Assembly (NCBI RefSeq): GCF_900156105.1
Contig: NZ_FTMS01000004.1
Coordinates: 62,001-126,000 of the forward strand
Direction: 5' to 3'
Source of the DNA: Alkalispirochaeta americana
GTDB lineage: Bacteria; Spirochaetota; Spirochaetia; DSM-27196; Alkalispirochaetaceae
Length of the DNA: 64,000 bases
A program made the position numbers and the translations under genes. The notes beneath the pieces were generated by a model that searched no databases, was not told where the DNA came from, and was given only the letters and a program-made list of their open reading frames with translations. Below, one piece after another: positions 16,587 through 25,477 of the stretch. Position 1 is the stretch's first letter. Each line of letters starts with the position of its first letter.

Positions 16587-17897
16587 TTACCGGCCACCCC
16601 GGTCCACTTCCTGCTGAATCTCCCGGGCAGCTTCTCGGGGGGTCTGTCCTGCAAACATCCCCTGAATGCTGTTCCTGAGACGATCAGTCATCTGCGGAAG
16701 AGAATCGTAGGAATCCAGATCGGTTCGAAGAGCCTGGGCGTCTGCAAGTGCCTGCGCATGCTCCGCTGTCAGCCGGTCTACGGCGTCAGAATCCACCTCC
16801 AGACGAACCGGGTAAACTCCACCACCCACAGCCTCCTGAATCGTGGCAAAAGCCTCGGGAGAAGTCAGGAACTTCAACAGGGAAATAACAATCTCCTGCC
16901 GTTCAGGCGACATGGTCCCTGAAAGAGAAAGACCCCCGGCAGCACCTCCCATCCAGACCCTTCGGTGCTGAGGATAGTCAGCAAAGGAAGGAAAAGGAAT
17001 AAACCCTATATGCTCAGCCAGAGGCGAAGCATTCGCAGAACCGATGTACCAACTTCCGTCCATATGCATGGCAGTATCACCACCATGAAAAAGCGCTACT
17101 TCTTCGTTGTGAGAGGCCGTCACCACGTTGTCCCCAAAAAACCCCCGCCTGTGCCAGTTATCAATCAGGTCAAGCACCTCGAGCACCTCGGGACCATCCC
17201 ACCGAATCGATCGATCGGCCAGACCGTGGGCAATCTCCGCTCCATGGCGCTTGAGCATCAGATTTGTAAAGAGATGACCGCCCCGCCAGATCGCATGGTT
17301 TCCAATCGCCATGGGAACAATCCCTTTTTCCATGAGGGCCTCGGCCACTATCTCGAAATCTTCAACTGTCCTCGGAGGTTCAAGTCCCAGGTCCCGGAAG
17401 ATCTGCCTGTTATAGAATATTCCCACCCCATATGATTCGTAGGGAACACCATATACTCCCTCCAGATCTTGAAACTGCCAGTTTTCAAAAAGGGGAAGAA
17501 AGAAATCCTGCCATTCCGGATCTTCCGTCAAAAAAGGTTCCAGATTCAGATAGACCCCGTTTTCTGCGTATTGCCGAAAAGCAGCCCCTCCCAAGGTATA
17601 GACCACGTCAGGAGTATTCCCGGTAGCAATCGCCGTTCGCAGCCGATCGTTGAAAGAGATCTCATTTCCCACCGATTCATCGACGACTCTCACATTCTCG
17701 TGAAGATCATCGAAATCCCGTAACAGTTGCTGAAACGCGGCCTCATGGGGAGCATCACTGGCCCAACGGGTTTGAACACGAATCTCCTGGCGGCCTCCCT
17801 TTCGTTCTCCAGTACCGCCAGCACGGACATCACCGGAAACACCGCAAAAAAAGAGAGAAACCATTACAACAGCAATCCCGGTCCGAATTATTCGCAT
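16587..17897 (-). CDS. Extracellular sugar-binding protein of the ABC importer
   Basis: 436 residues from the ATG at 17897, preceded by AAAGGAG. Residues 1 to about 30 are a signal peptide (MRIIRTGIAVVMVSLFFCG, possible cleavage after VRA); a Cys at residue 17 could make it a lipoprotein, but the lipobox is poor. The mature part has the type 1 solute-binding fold seen in CUT1 systems (TPDVVYTLGGAAFRQY, YGVPYESYGVGIFYNRQIF, GDTAMHMDGSWY). It captures the oligosaccharide for the two permeases downstream. Expression is probably controlled by the response regulator encoded next door. Confidence 0.88.
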   Translation of the reverse strand: MRIIRTGIAVVMVSLFFCGVSGDVRAGGTGERKGGRQEIRVQTRWASDAPHEAAFQQLLRDFDDLHENVRVVDESVGNEISFNDRLRTAIATGNTPDVVYTLGGAAFRQYAENGVYLNLEPFLTEDPEWQDFFLPLFENWQFQDLEGVYGVPYESYGVGIFYNRQIFRDLGLEPPRTVEDFEIVAEALMEKGIVPMAIGNHAIWRGGHLFTNLMLKRHGAEIAHGLADRSIRWDGPEVLEVLDLIDNWHRRGFFGDNVVTASHNEEVALFHGGDTAMHMDGSWYIGSANASPLAEHIGFIPFPSFADYPQHRRVWMGGAAGGLSLSGTMSPERQEIVISLLKFLTSPEAFATIQEAVGGGVYPVRLEVDSDAVDRLTAEHAQALADAQALRTDLDSYDSLPQMTDRLRNSIQGMFAGQTPREAAREIQQEVDRGGR

Positions 17898-17916
17898 ACC
17901 AACTCCTTTCGTAATT

Positions 17917-17938
17917 CCAGATCGCGGCATGCATCTGG
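17917..17938. promoter_or_regulatory. Inverted repeat upstream of the sugar-transport genes
   Basis: CCAGAT and ATCTGG separated by 10 bases, about 20 bases before the binding-protein start. It may be an operator for the AraC-type regulator or a chance repeat; no promoter was assigned with confidence in this 105-base gap. Confidence 0.25.
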
Positions 17939-18002
17939 CCTGCTGGTATTGTCCACCGCCTTTTTCGTACCGTGAATGGATTCTTATTGGAAGATTTCGG
18001 AT

Positions 18003-19502
18003 TTATTTTGTCTTTTGTCGAAATCGCCGGAGAACGACCGAGGGAGCTTCGCCGTAGTGACGCTTAAAGCAACGGCTAAAGTAGTAAGGATCCTGGTACC
18101 CACAGGCCGAGGCAACTTCCCCCAGGTCAGAAGCACCCTCACGCATAACCGTAAGCGCGTGTTCCAGCCTTCGAGCGGTAAGATACTCTGTCACAGATTG
18201 CCCCGTTTGTTGCTTGAACAGCGTGGAAAGGTAACTTGGATTCGCCGCAGCTCCCTGAGCTATCTCATTCAGGGACAAACGGGAATCGGCAAAGCGTTCT
18301 TCCATAACCTGCCGCGCAGCATCGACATGGCGCAAAGCGGGCGAGCAAGGAGAAGATAACCGGGAAAACTCTCCAGTCAGTCGTTGTACAAGCTGACACC
18401 GGGCATCTTCCAGATCACGGGAGTTTCCGAGAATCTCGGCAACCTCCCGAGGAAGAACCCTATCCCTTCCCCGGGTATCGTACGCAAAAACATACAAAAA
18501 CAGATCGGCCAGAACATGTTCCAGAACACGATACGACGGGAGCCGTTCCCCCAGCAGGGTAAAAAGTTTTTCCAGAAACTCTCCAACCAGGTGAGCATCG
18601 CGCTGCATCAAGGCGGCAAAGATCTGAACCTGAATTCCCCGAATCATATCAGGTTCAACCGCACCAGCAGACCCAACAGCTTCAGCCGAACACGATTGCT
18701 CCAGGGGAGCATCCGGAAAAAACCGTCTCGTCAACGCCCTCTCTTTTGCCAAGGTAGCCCAGATCTGAGCCGCAGAACGGTCGAAATCCTCCGTTTCAAC
18801 CTCGCCCAGAACAACACCGGCACACAGACCCTGACGAAGATCCTCTGCCGGGTTCAAAAGGGCAGTGATAGAGGAATATTCAATTGTCTGGCCTCGGAAA
18901 AACAAGACCACTCCCGCGGCATCACATTCCTGACCGAGCAAAACCTCCTTCACCGGGAGGCCGGGAAAAAGGACTTTTTCCACCCAGAGGAGGACTTCGC
19001 GGCTGAGCAGGCTCGGTGAATCGGGAAAGAGACCAAATCCTTGAACCGCCACGCATAGAACCCTCTCCCCCTGGATCAAAGGAGATGGTGTAAACCAGAG
19101 CCGTTCTGAAGGATCCTTCCTTTTCTGGGACATAACCACTTCTCGCACTGCCCGAAGGAGCTCCTCTGAATCCACCGGTTTGAGCACATAGTCCCGCACA
19201 CGGGATCGCAAAGCCCGACGCGCAAAGGAAAAGTCATCGTGTCCCGTCAAAACGATTACCTCTCCCTGGTACTCCTCTCGACGAAGGGTTTCCACCAGTG
19301 ATAAACCATCAAGACGAGGCATAACGACATCGGTTACGACCAACGAAATGGTCTCTTCGCGACAACACCGAAGTGCTTCCGCCCCATCACAGGCCAGGAG
19401 AATACGCGAGAAACCTGCCTCTTCCCAAGAGAAAGCACCCCGAAGACGATCCAGCGCCAGAGGTTCGTCATCCACAAGCAGAACGGTTTTTTCCTCTCTC
19501 AC
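18003..19502 (-). CDS. YesN-type response regulator (REC plus AraC DNA-binding domain)
   Basis: 499 residues starting at a GTG that overlaps the kinase stop. Receiver domain at residues 5-125: VLLVDDEPLALDRLR, LVVTDVVMPRLDG with the phospho-Asp, and a conserved Lys in YVLKPVDSEEL. A long middle region of unknown fold follows, then two AraC helix-turn-helix motifs at the C terminus (SLNEIAQGAAANPSYLSTLF and EVASACGYQDPYYFSRCFKR). Family knowledge: these regulators activate adjacent sugar-uptake genes when phosphorylated by YesM-like kinases, exactly the arrangement here. Confidence 0.9.
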   Translation of the reverse strand: MREEKTVLLVDDEPLALDRLRGAFSWEEAGFSRILLACDGAEALRCCREETISLVVTDVVMPRLDGLSLVETLRREEYQGEVIVLTGHDDFSFARRALRSRVRDYVLKPVDSEELLRAVREVVMSQKRKDPSERLWFTPSPLIQGERVLCVAVQGFGLFPDSPSLLSREVLLWVEKVLFPGLPVKEVLLGQECDAAGVVLFFRGQTIEYSSITALLNPAEDLRQGLCAGVVLGEVETEDFDRSAAQIWATLAKERALTRRFFPDAPLEQSCSAEAVGSAGAVEPDMIRGIQVQIFAALMQRDAHLVGEFLEKLFTLLGERLPSYRVLEHVLADLFLYVFAYDTRGRDRVLPREVAEILGNSRDLEDARCQLVQRLTGEFSRLSSPCSPALRHVDAARQVMEERFADSRLSLNEIAQGAAANPSYLSTLFKQQTGQSVTEYLTARRLEHALTVMREGASDLGEVASACGYQDPYYFSRCFKRHYGEAPSVVLRRFRQKTK

Positions 19503-21232
19503 CTGTTCTCCAGACCTTCTCTTAATCGCGGGTATTTCCCTGCCCGGGGAATCAGAAGGCAGACCTCCGTTCCCTCACCGGGCTTTGAATGAACCTGAAC
19601 AAGACCGGAGAAGCCAAAAGCCGTCTCCAGCCGTTCGGTTACACTGGACAAACCAAACCCTTTTCTGTGACTTCCGGGAGAAAACCCTGCACCATCGTCA
19701 TGAACCCGTATCAAGGCCCCCTCAATTTCTGAAGTGGCCCTTATGGTGCAAAGCCCTCCTCGGGGAGAAGGTTTCAGGCCATGCAAAATCGCATTTTCCA
19801 CCACTGGCTGGAGCAGCATCCTCGGCAAGGGGACTTCAGAAATCAGCGGATCCGCTTCTATCTTCCATGCGAAAGCCCCCCGATACCGAACCTGGAGTAG
19901 TTTCAGGTAATCATCGCAGAGAGCGAGCTCCTCGCCTATTGTGGAAACGCTCCGGCCCCCACCCAGAACCCGACGATAAAATCGACACAGCGTCTGAATA
20001 AAGGACGGAATATCATGAGCCGCCCCAGTTTCGGCCAGACCGGCCACGGTATCCAACGTGTTGTAGAGAAAGTGTGGATTCATCCGCAGCCGCATCGCCT
20101 CAAGAGCCTGTTCCCGCTCCGCCTCATGACTCTCTCTGATTTCTTCCAGAAGAGACGAAATTCTGTCCAGCATTTCATTGAACGTTCGGGCCAGATGTCC
20201 CAGCTCGTCCCGATTTGTTATCTCCACCCGAACTTCCATATCCCCAGCGGCAACGTCGTTCATCGTTTCTGCCATGGCACGAAGGGGCTGAGAAAACCAG
20301 GAAGCAATAACTCTGGCCGCCACAATGGTAACCAACACACCCAGAAATCCCAAAAACCCGAACGTCAAAAGCGCCGGGAAAAGATCCCGGAAAACCAATC
20401 CACGGGGAATTGCACCTGCTACAGCCCACCCTGTGGCCGGTATCGTCTCAAAGAAGAAGAGAGACTGCCCCCGGGAAACCTGAACCTGGCCAGAGCGAAA
20501 TGATTCGAGACGGGTAAAAAGTCGATCCTTGTTTCGAGCAGAAATAATCACGCCCTGGCGATCAATCAAATAGATCTCACTTCCAGGGCCCAGAGAAACC
20601 TCCTCGTAGAAATCAGCCAGGGTGCGCTCGGCCAGGTAAATTTCAACAAATCCCAGATGATTTCCGGTGTTCCAGTCGTAGATTGCCCGAGCCAGTGAAA
20701 GAAGCGGGAGAGGTCGCCCGTCACGAGTATGATTTCTGCTATGGGTAGGACGCCAGAGCAGTTCTCCCCGGTTTTCCAGCAACCACAGGCGAGCGTCTCG
20801 AGGAATATCCTCCACTGCCGACAGAAAGCCTGAAGCAAAACGGTAGCCTTCGCGATCATGAATTATCAAGGAATCTACCTTGGATCGAGGATAGACAATG
20901 CTGTTCATGGGACCGTGTACGCGTCGTGTCATTTCAAACGAGGGAGGTCCCGAATCACCTTGTCGTTCCCGCAGAGCCTCCTGAACCGTCGGAGAAGCAC
21001 TGATAAGTCGGGAGTAATGCTCGATACTCTCTCCGAGAAGTTCAATTTTTTCCCGAACCAGCACCAGGCTTTGTCTGGTACTTTCCAGGCGCTGTACCCG
21101 AAGTCTTCGATAGGCCTGATGACCAAGAACTACCGTCACCAAAATGATAAGCGTTGCTGCAAAGATAGAAATGACCAAACGGACCTTGCGTTCAATCGAT
21201 ACCGTACTCCAGCCGGGCCATGGCCACCTCAT
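19499..21232 (-). CDS. YesM-type membrane sensor histidine kinase
   Basis: 577 residues from the ATG at 21232; this start is set by a TGC-TATACT promoter element 10 bases upstream, and longer upstream reading runs into the divergent gene. There is an N-terminal membrane segment (LVISIFAATLIILVTVVLG), a large extracytoplasmic sensor, a second membrane segment near residue 300, then HAMP. The His_kinase motif MNPHFLYNTLDTVAGLAE carries the phospho-His, and the ATPase domain has GAGFSPG and GFGLSSVTERL. It probably senses the sugar or its loaded binding protein and phosphorylates the co-encoded regulator. Confidence 0.9.
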   Translation of the reverse strand: MRWPWPGWSTVSIERKVRLVISIFAATLIILVTVVLGHQAYRRLRVQRLESTRQSLVLVREKIELLGESIEHYSRLISASPTVQEALRERQGDSGPPSFEMTRRVHGPMNSIVYPRSKVDSLIIHDREGYRFASGFLSAVEDIPRDARLWLLENRGELLWRPTHSRNHTRDGRPLPLLSLARAIYDWNTGNHLGFVEIYLAERTLADFYEEVSLGPGSEIYLIDRQGVIISARNKDRLFTRLESFRSGQVQVSRGQSLFFFETIPATGWAVAGAIPRGLVFRDLFPALLTFGFLGFLGVLVTIVAARVIASWFSQPLRAMAETMNDVAAGDMEVRVEITNRDELGHLARTFNEMLDRISSLLEEIRESHEAEREQALEAMRLRMNPHFLYNTLDTVAGLAETGAAHDIPSFIQTLCRFYRRVLGGGRSVSTIGEELALCDDYLKLLQVRYRGAFAWKIEADPLISEVPLPRMLLQPVVENAILHGLKPSPRGGLCTIRATSEIEGALIRVHDDGAGFSPGSHRKGFGLSSVTERLETAFGFSGLVQVHSKPGEGTEVCLLIPRAGKYPRLREGLENR

Positions 21233-21242
21233 AATGGCCACC

Positions 21243-21274
21243 AGTATAGCAGACCCGGGGAAGAATGCTATAAT
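21243..21274. promoter_or_regulatory. Back-to-back extended -10 promoters
   Basis: On the plus strand TGCTATAAT ends at 21274, 6 bases before the PHP gene ATG. On the minus strand TGCTATACT ends at 21243, 10 bases before the kinase ATG. The two elements form a near-perfect inverted repeat with a 14-base spacer. Neither gene has a convincing Shine-Dalgarno, although GGTGG precedes the kinase start. Confidence 0.6.
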
Positions 21275-21280
21275 CAAACC

Positions 21281-22402
21281 ATGATGAAGACGATTCTCGC
21301 GGGCGCTCTCTTTATCCCTGTTCTTTTTGTGGCATTCCCGTTCTTTTTTCGAGCCGCCTCCGGTCCCGCGCCGACAGGATCCCCTGCAGAAGGGCACCCC
21401 CTGTATACCGTTCCGCTCCCGGAAGATCTTCCGCCCCGGGATATCCTTCTCCACAACCCCTATCAGGAAATCGACTGGTCCAGAGCAACTCCCCACAAGG
21501 CAAATCTCCACACCCACACCCGTTACAGCGATGGCCTCTACTCACCCCGACGCATGATCCAGGAATACCAGCAGCGGGGCTACACCATCCTTGCCATTAC
21601 CGATCACAACCACGTGACCTGGCCCTGGCCCGATCCCGATCACACCAGCCAGGAAAACTACCCGGAAATGATCCGAATTATGGGGAACGAGATATCCGAT
21701 GTGCACCATCTGGGCAGCTATTTTACCAATTACAACATCGCCGGCCGCCGCTACCGTCCCATTGTGGGCCGTCTTGGACAACGCCGGGCGGAGATCACCA
21801 TCCAGGATGTGCTGAAGCAGATCGGCCAGCGCCAGGGCGCGGCCGTTCTCTTTCATCCCGGCCGCTACTCTCACTCCCTGGAATGGTATTACGATCTCTT
21901 CCTCGAGTATCCCCATCTGCTGGGTCTGGAAATCATAAACCGGAATAACCGATATCCCCAGGACAGGTATCTCTGGGATTCCCTTCTCTCGGCCCTGATG
22001 CCCGAGCGGCCCCTCTGGGGATTCGCCTCGGACGACGCCCACCGGCTGGGCCACATCGGCTACGCCTTTTCTGTCTTTCCCCTGGAAGAAGCAACACCCC
22101 GGACGGTGCGCTCTGCCATGGAACGGGGAGCCTTCTACACGTCCCACACTACCACGGCCACCTCAGCTCCGGACATCACCCACATCATCCACGACCCCCG
22201 GGAGGGAACCGTGACCATTCGTTCCAGTGAGGAAGACCTGTCTCTGCGCTGGATATCTCTGGGGCGAGAGGTCCACCGGGGAGAGACCCTTCCCTACCGG
22301 GATATTCCGGGAATCGATCGCTACGTCCGGGCAGAACTGCATCGGAAACGATCCGACGGAATCACCTTCACCAACCCCTTTCCGGTCTCGTCCCGGCCGT
22401 AA
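21281..22402 (+). CDS. PHP-domain metallo-phosphoesterase, exported or membrane-anchored
   Basis: 373 residues. The N terminus is a signal peptide or anchor (ILAGALFIPVLFVAFPFFF). The PHP fold is shown by KANLHTHTRYSDG, AITDHNHVTWPW, a middle VLFHPGRYSHSLEWYYD and FASDDAHRLGH, supplying the usual histidine/aspartate metal ligands. PHP proteins hydrolyse phosphoesters of nucleotides, histidinol phosphate or small metabolites; the substrate is unknown, and an extracytoplasmic location would be less usual. The ATG is placed 6 bases after a TATAAT, so the mRNA is probably leaderless; a second ATG follows directly. Confidence 0.8.
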   Translation: MMKTILAGALFIPVLFVAFPFFFRAASGPAPTGSPAEGHPLYTVPLPEDLPPRDILLHNPYQEIDWSRATPHKANLHTHTRYSDGLYSPRRMIQEYQQRGYTILAITDHNHVTWPWPDPDHTSQENYPEMIRIMGNEISDVHHLGSYFTNYNIAGRRYRPIVGRLGQRRAEITIQDVLKQIGQRQGAAVLFHPGRYSHSLEWYYDLFLEYPHLLGLEIINRNNRYPQDRYLWDSLLSALMPERPLWGFASDDAHRLGHIGYAFSVFPLEEATPRTVRSAMERGAFYTSHTTTATSAPDITHIIHDPREGTVTIRSSEEDLSLRWISLGREVHRGETLPYRDIPGIDRYVRAELHRKRSDGITFTNPFPVSSRP

Positions 22403-22423
22403 GGCCGCCCTCGCAGGCGTCGT

Positions 22424-23266
22424 CTACCGCAACGGAACACGAACCTCCAGGCCCAACCCCTCCTCATCCAGAGTGGGAGCCAGCTGGAAGGGCGCCTCGG
22501 TATTTCTGCGGTGCAATGCTGGAACAAGCCAGCCCACGGCGCTTCCCCAGACCATTCCCGCAGCAACATCGGTAATGAAGTGTCTCCCTGCCGCCACACG
22601 GGACACAGCGACTCCCGTGGCAAGCCCGTAGGAGGCGGCACTCACCATATACCGGGTCCTGCGCTCCATCTCCAGATCGGCCATGATAACCGTTGCAAAG
22701 GTCGCTGCGGCAAAGGTGTGGGTGGCATGTCCCGAAAAGAAGGATTTCCGGGATCCCTGATCGGTCATGTGCTCCTTTGGCGTATCATCGTAATAGGCAT
22801 GGGGCCGGTAGCGCGGGAAAAAATGGAGAAGTGTCTCCTTGGATCCGTAGGAAAGAAGCAGGGTCTGGCCGTACATCATCCCCAGGGTAAAAAGTTCGGA
22901 GAAGTTGCGATTTGCCGCTGCAGGGAACGGTGCCAGGAGGGCCACAAAAAAGAGGGCGTGCCCCGTAACCTGCAGCGTCTCGTTGTACCGATTCACCACC
23001 AGCCGGTCCAGGGGGTTGATGTCACTCTTGTCGAGCCGTTCGGGCCCGTATTCCGCCGCCGTGGTATGGGGATTTGTCTCTTCCAGAAGATAACTGAGAC
23101 CGGTAAGACCCAGACCGGTAGCGGTAATCGCCACCTCGCGGCGGAGCGAGAGTTCATAGGGAAAAGCGGGCGAAACCTCGTACCAGTCCCAGGGAAGAGC
23201 CCCCAGAGGGCCCCCCGAAACAACCAGGGCCGCAACCGCAAGAAAAGAGAAAAACTTTTGTGCCAT
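22424..23266 (-). CDS. PAP2-family membrane-associated phosphatase
   Basis: 280 residues with an N-terminal signal sequence (FFSFLAVAALVVSGGPLGA) and several hydrophobic stretches. The three phosphatase motifs are present: a Lys/Arg motif ending in FFPRYRPHAYY, SFFSGHATHTFAAAT and SRVAAGRHFITDVAAG. Such proteins dephosphorylate undecaprenyl pyrophosphate, lipid A or other lipid phosphates on the outer face of the inner membrane; which one is unknown. A TATGAT box lies 9 bases before the ATG with no Shine-Dalgarno, so it may be leaderless. Confidence 0.82.
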   Translation of the reverse strand: MAQKFFSFLAVAALVVSGGPLGALPWDWYEVSPAFPYELSLRREVAITATGLGLTGLSYLLEETNPHTTAAEYGPERLDKSDINPLDRLVVNRYNETLQVTGHALFFVALLAPFPAAANRNFSELFTLGMMYGQTLLLSYGSKETLLHFFPRYRPHAYYDDTPKEHMTDQGSRKSFFSGHATHTFAAATFATVIMADLEMERRTRYMVSAASYGLATGVAVSRVAAGRHFITDVAAGMVWGSAVGWLVPALHRRNTEAPFQLAPTLDEEGLGLEVRVPLR

Positions 23267-23275
23267 GGAAGGCGG

Positions 23276-23281
23276 ATCATA
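23276..23281 (-). promoter_or_regulatory. -10 element of the PAP2 gene (leaderless type)
   Basis: TATGAT on the minus strand (five of six consensus bases), 9 bases before the ATG at 23266. No clear -35 was found. Confidence 0.4.
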
Positions 23282-23343
23282 TCAGGGATCGGACTCGCAG
23301 AAAACCGCCCCAGAGGAAAACCTGTACCACCCGGGACACGAGA

Positions 23344-24540
23344 CTAGAACCGAACTCCCGCAAAAAGCCGGAGCAGCAGATCTTCCTGAAAAGCACCGAA
23401 CTCGCTGTCGGCGGCCCCGCTGGTCCAGATGATCTCGGCCCCCGCCTCAAAGGGAAGGATCCCCAGAAAGAGGATCTCCTGTTCCACCAGCATACTCTGA
23501 TCGTCCAGGTTCCGCGTGACCCGGTGTTCGCTTCGCCAGCGCGAAGATCCCTCCAGACGAAGCCTCATCTGAAGGTAGTGTTCTCCGGGGCGCAGAAAGG
23601 CGCCCGCTCCATCGCTGGTTACCTGAAAGGGAGGATCCTGGCTCGTGTGGTTCAGGGCAAGACCGTTATAATGATACTCTCCCGTCAGTTCCAGATAGCC
23701 CCCCTGGGGAAGCTCCTCCCGGAACCCACCGGAGAATCCCGCCAGAACACGGGGTTGCCAGTCCTGCTCGTGGGGGTTGTAACACTCCAGGGCAATTTCT
23801 GTCCCTCCCAGAAAGCGTTCCCCCCCCCGGGAGGCATACACACCGGGTCGCACCATGGTGTCTCTCTGCATCACCACCGTTCCACCCCACCGAAGTTCTT
23901 CCGAGAGAGCCCTCTCTGCCGTGAACGCTCCCCGGACCAGGCGCCAGGGCGTGTCTGTCCCCTCGGTATCGTCAAAGGCATCCTGAAACGCCAGGGCGGC
24001 TGAAAGAAACCGCCGGGAATCACCACCGAACCGAAATTCCACCCCGTCAAAACCGGGATTTCGGTCCCGCAACGCCCCCCGGGGGTGCAATCCGTCGGTA
24101 ACAGAGAAAAACAACCCCGCCGGGTTTCCCTCTTCCCACAGAATCTGTCGGCCCGCAGTAAGCTCAGCCCCCGGGACCAGGGAAGACCTCAGGAAAGCCT
24201 GGTATATTTCATGGGATATCTCGGCCCGGGCCGGATTCTCCGCTCCCGTTCCACCCGTTCCTGTCCGGGGCCAGCTTCTCGGTGCGGGATCGTAATAGAT
24301 GCCGTGATCAACCAGAAAAAGAGCGCTCTCCGAAACAACCCGGTGCTGCGCCAGAACCTCCCCGGCAGAACCGGATTCCCAGGTATCCCGTTTATCCTCA
24401 TCCACCACAGCCAGGGAATCCCTCCTGTGACCGGTCTCTCCGTATATTCGAACCGTTGCTTCCACCGAATAGGGCAGATCTGCCACGAGCGGAACCGCAC
24501 AACCCAGCAAAAGAAGCCCCGCAAGCACCCCTCTTCGCAT
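23344..24540 (-). CDS. Predicted outer-membrane beta-barrel protein
   Basis: 398 residues from the ATG at 24540 (GAGGGAG site upstream). A signal peptide (MRRGVLAGLLLLGCAVPLVA) is followed by alternating hydrophobic strands, and the protein ends in LLLRLFAGVRF; a terminal Phe is the usual signal for the BAM complex. No enzymatic motif is seen. The family is unknown to me; a porin- or alginate-export-like barrel is a reasonable guess only. Confidence 0.6.
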   Translation of the reverse strand: MRRGVLAGLLLLGCAVPLVADLPYSVEATVRIYGETGHRRDSLAVVDEDKRDTWESGSAGEVLAQHRVVSESALFLVDHGIYYDPAPRSWPRTGTGGTGAENPARAEISHEIYQAFLRSSLVPGAELTAGRQILWEEGNPAGLFFSVTDGLHPRGALRDRNPGFDGVEFRFGGDSRRFLSAALAFQDAFDDTEGTDTPWRLVRGAFTAERALSEELRWGGTVVMQRDTMVRPGVYASRGGERFLGGTEIALECYNPHEQDWQPRVLAGFSGGFREELPQGGYLELTGEYHYNGLALNHTSQDPPFQVTSDGAGAFLRPGEHYLQMRLRLEGSSRWRSEHRVTRNLDDQSMLVEQEILFLGILPFEAGAEIIWTSGAADSEFGAFQEDLLLRLFAGVRF

Positions 24541-24568
24541 TGATTCTCCCTCTTCAGATATGCATACT
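24540..24568 (+). promoter_or_regulatory. Promoter of the NadR-like gene
   Basis: TTGATT (24540-24545), a 17-base spacer, CATACT (24563-24568), with 12 bases to the ATG at 24581. Its position rules out the earlier ATG at 24560, which would lie inside the promoter. Confidence 0.45.
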
Positions 24569-24580
24569 CTACCACTCTCA

Positions 24581-25411
24581 ATGAACGGCGTCATCCTGGG
24601 GCGTTTTATGCCCCCCCACAACGGTCATCTCTTCCTGGTCGATTTTGCGCGTGCCATGGTGGACCACCTCTATATTCTGGTCTGCACCCTCTCGTCGGAA
24701 ATAATCCCCGGTGAAACACGATTTCAGTGGATGCAGGAGCTTGCTCCCCACTGCACAGTCCTCCATATCACCCAGGAAATCCCCCAGGCCCACCGGGATT
24801 CACCACAGGCCCCGGCCCTCTGGGCTCAGGCGATCCATCAGGCTGTGCCCGGGCAGATCGATCGCGTCTTTGCCTCGGAACCCTACGGCCACGAACTGGC
24901 CCGACATCTGAAAGCCCAATTTATCCCCCTGGACCCCTCGCGGAGCAATATTCCTGTTTCGGCATCGATGATCCGGGAAGACCCCTGGACACACTGGGAA
25001 CATCTGCCCCCGCCGGTACGGCCCTGGTTTCTCCGGCGCGTTGCCGTCATAGGCAATCCCGCCCTGGCAGAGAGCCTCGCCGCAGCACTCCGTACCGTTA
25101 CGGCCCATCCCTACCAGGAGTTTCTCCGCACCTTCGGGAACTCCCCTGCCTTCGAAGAATCCCTGTCGGAAGACGACTGCGCCCGGGCAAACCAGGCAAC
25201 CCTCGCAGCCCTGGCACGCCGCGCCAGGCGGGTCATCTTTCAGGCACTTCCCGCCCCGGAAGATCTCGAAAACCTTCCTTCCCAGGCCCGGCCCCACCTC
25301 ATTATAGCCGATCAGCCACTTTATCACTCCGGATCCGCTTTTCTCCAGACATCAGAGGCCACGGCCGAAACGGTAGAGCGAATCCTGATCTCACACAAAC
25401 TCCTGGCCTGA
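24581..25411 (+). CDS. NadR-like NMN adenylyltransferase with degenerate ribosylnicotinamide kinase domain
   Basis: 276 residues. The N-terminal half is a nucleotidyltransferase: GRFMPPHNGH (the HxGH motif) at residues 7-16 and the C-terminal motif IPVSASMIRE near 124-133, as in NadR. It would join NMN and ATP to make NAD. The C-terminal half aligns by eye with the NadR kinase domain (WFLRRVAVIG onward), but the P-loop reads GNPALAES (about 158-165), lacking the Gly and Lys of GxxxxGKS, so kinase activity is probably lost. No helix-turn-helix is present. Start chosen from promoter position; the gene lies divergent to the barrel gene. Confidence 0.75.
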   Translation: MNGVILGRFMPPHNGHLFLVDFARAMVDHLYILVCTLSSEIIPGETRFQWMQELAPHCTVLHITQEIPQAHRDSPQAPALWAQAIHQAVPGQIDRVFASEPYGHELARHLKAQFIPLDPSRSNIPVSASMIREDPWTHWEHLPPPVRPWFLRRVAVIGNPALAESLAAALRTVTAHPYQEFLRTFGNSPAFEESLSEDDCARANQATLAALARRARRVIFQALPAPEDLENLPSQARPHLIIADQPLYHSGSAFLQTSEATAETVERILISHKLLA

Positions 25412-25422
25412 CACTGAAGGGT

Positions 25423-25473
25423 TGCATAACCCGTGAGCGCGTAGCGCGCATCGGGTTGATGCAGTTGTTAGTC
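25423..25473 (-). repeat. attC-like imperfect palindrome at the 3' end of the toxin gene
   Basis: TGCATAACCCG (25423-25433) pairs with CGGGTTGATGCA (25452-25463) with one bulged base, enclosing GCGCG-TA-GCGCGC; GTTGTTAGTC follows to 25473. On the minus strand this reads like an integron attC: an ACTAAC box 5 bases after the toxin stop, a hairpin with an extrahelical base, then GTTATGC. It is a single site, without an integrase nearby. Confidence 0.4.
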
Positions 25474-25477
25474 GAAT

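Noticed and set aside
18003-19502. A possible additional sensory domain in the middle of the YesN-type regulator
   Set aside because: No motif was recognisable between the receiver and AraC parts; such variable middles are normal in this family.
24560-24580. ATG at 24560 as the NadR-like start
   Set aside because: It falls inside the predicted promoter, lacks a ribosome site, and adds seven residues not expected before the GRFMPPHNGH motif.
25423-25473. CRISPR repeat or insertion-sequence end
   Set aside because: It is a single copy with no array, no cas genes, no transposase and no matching inverted end.
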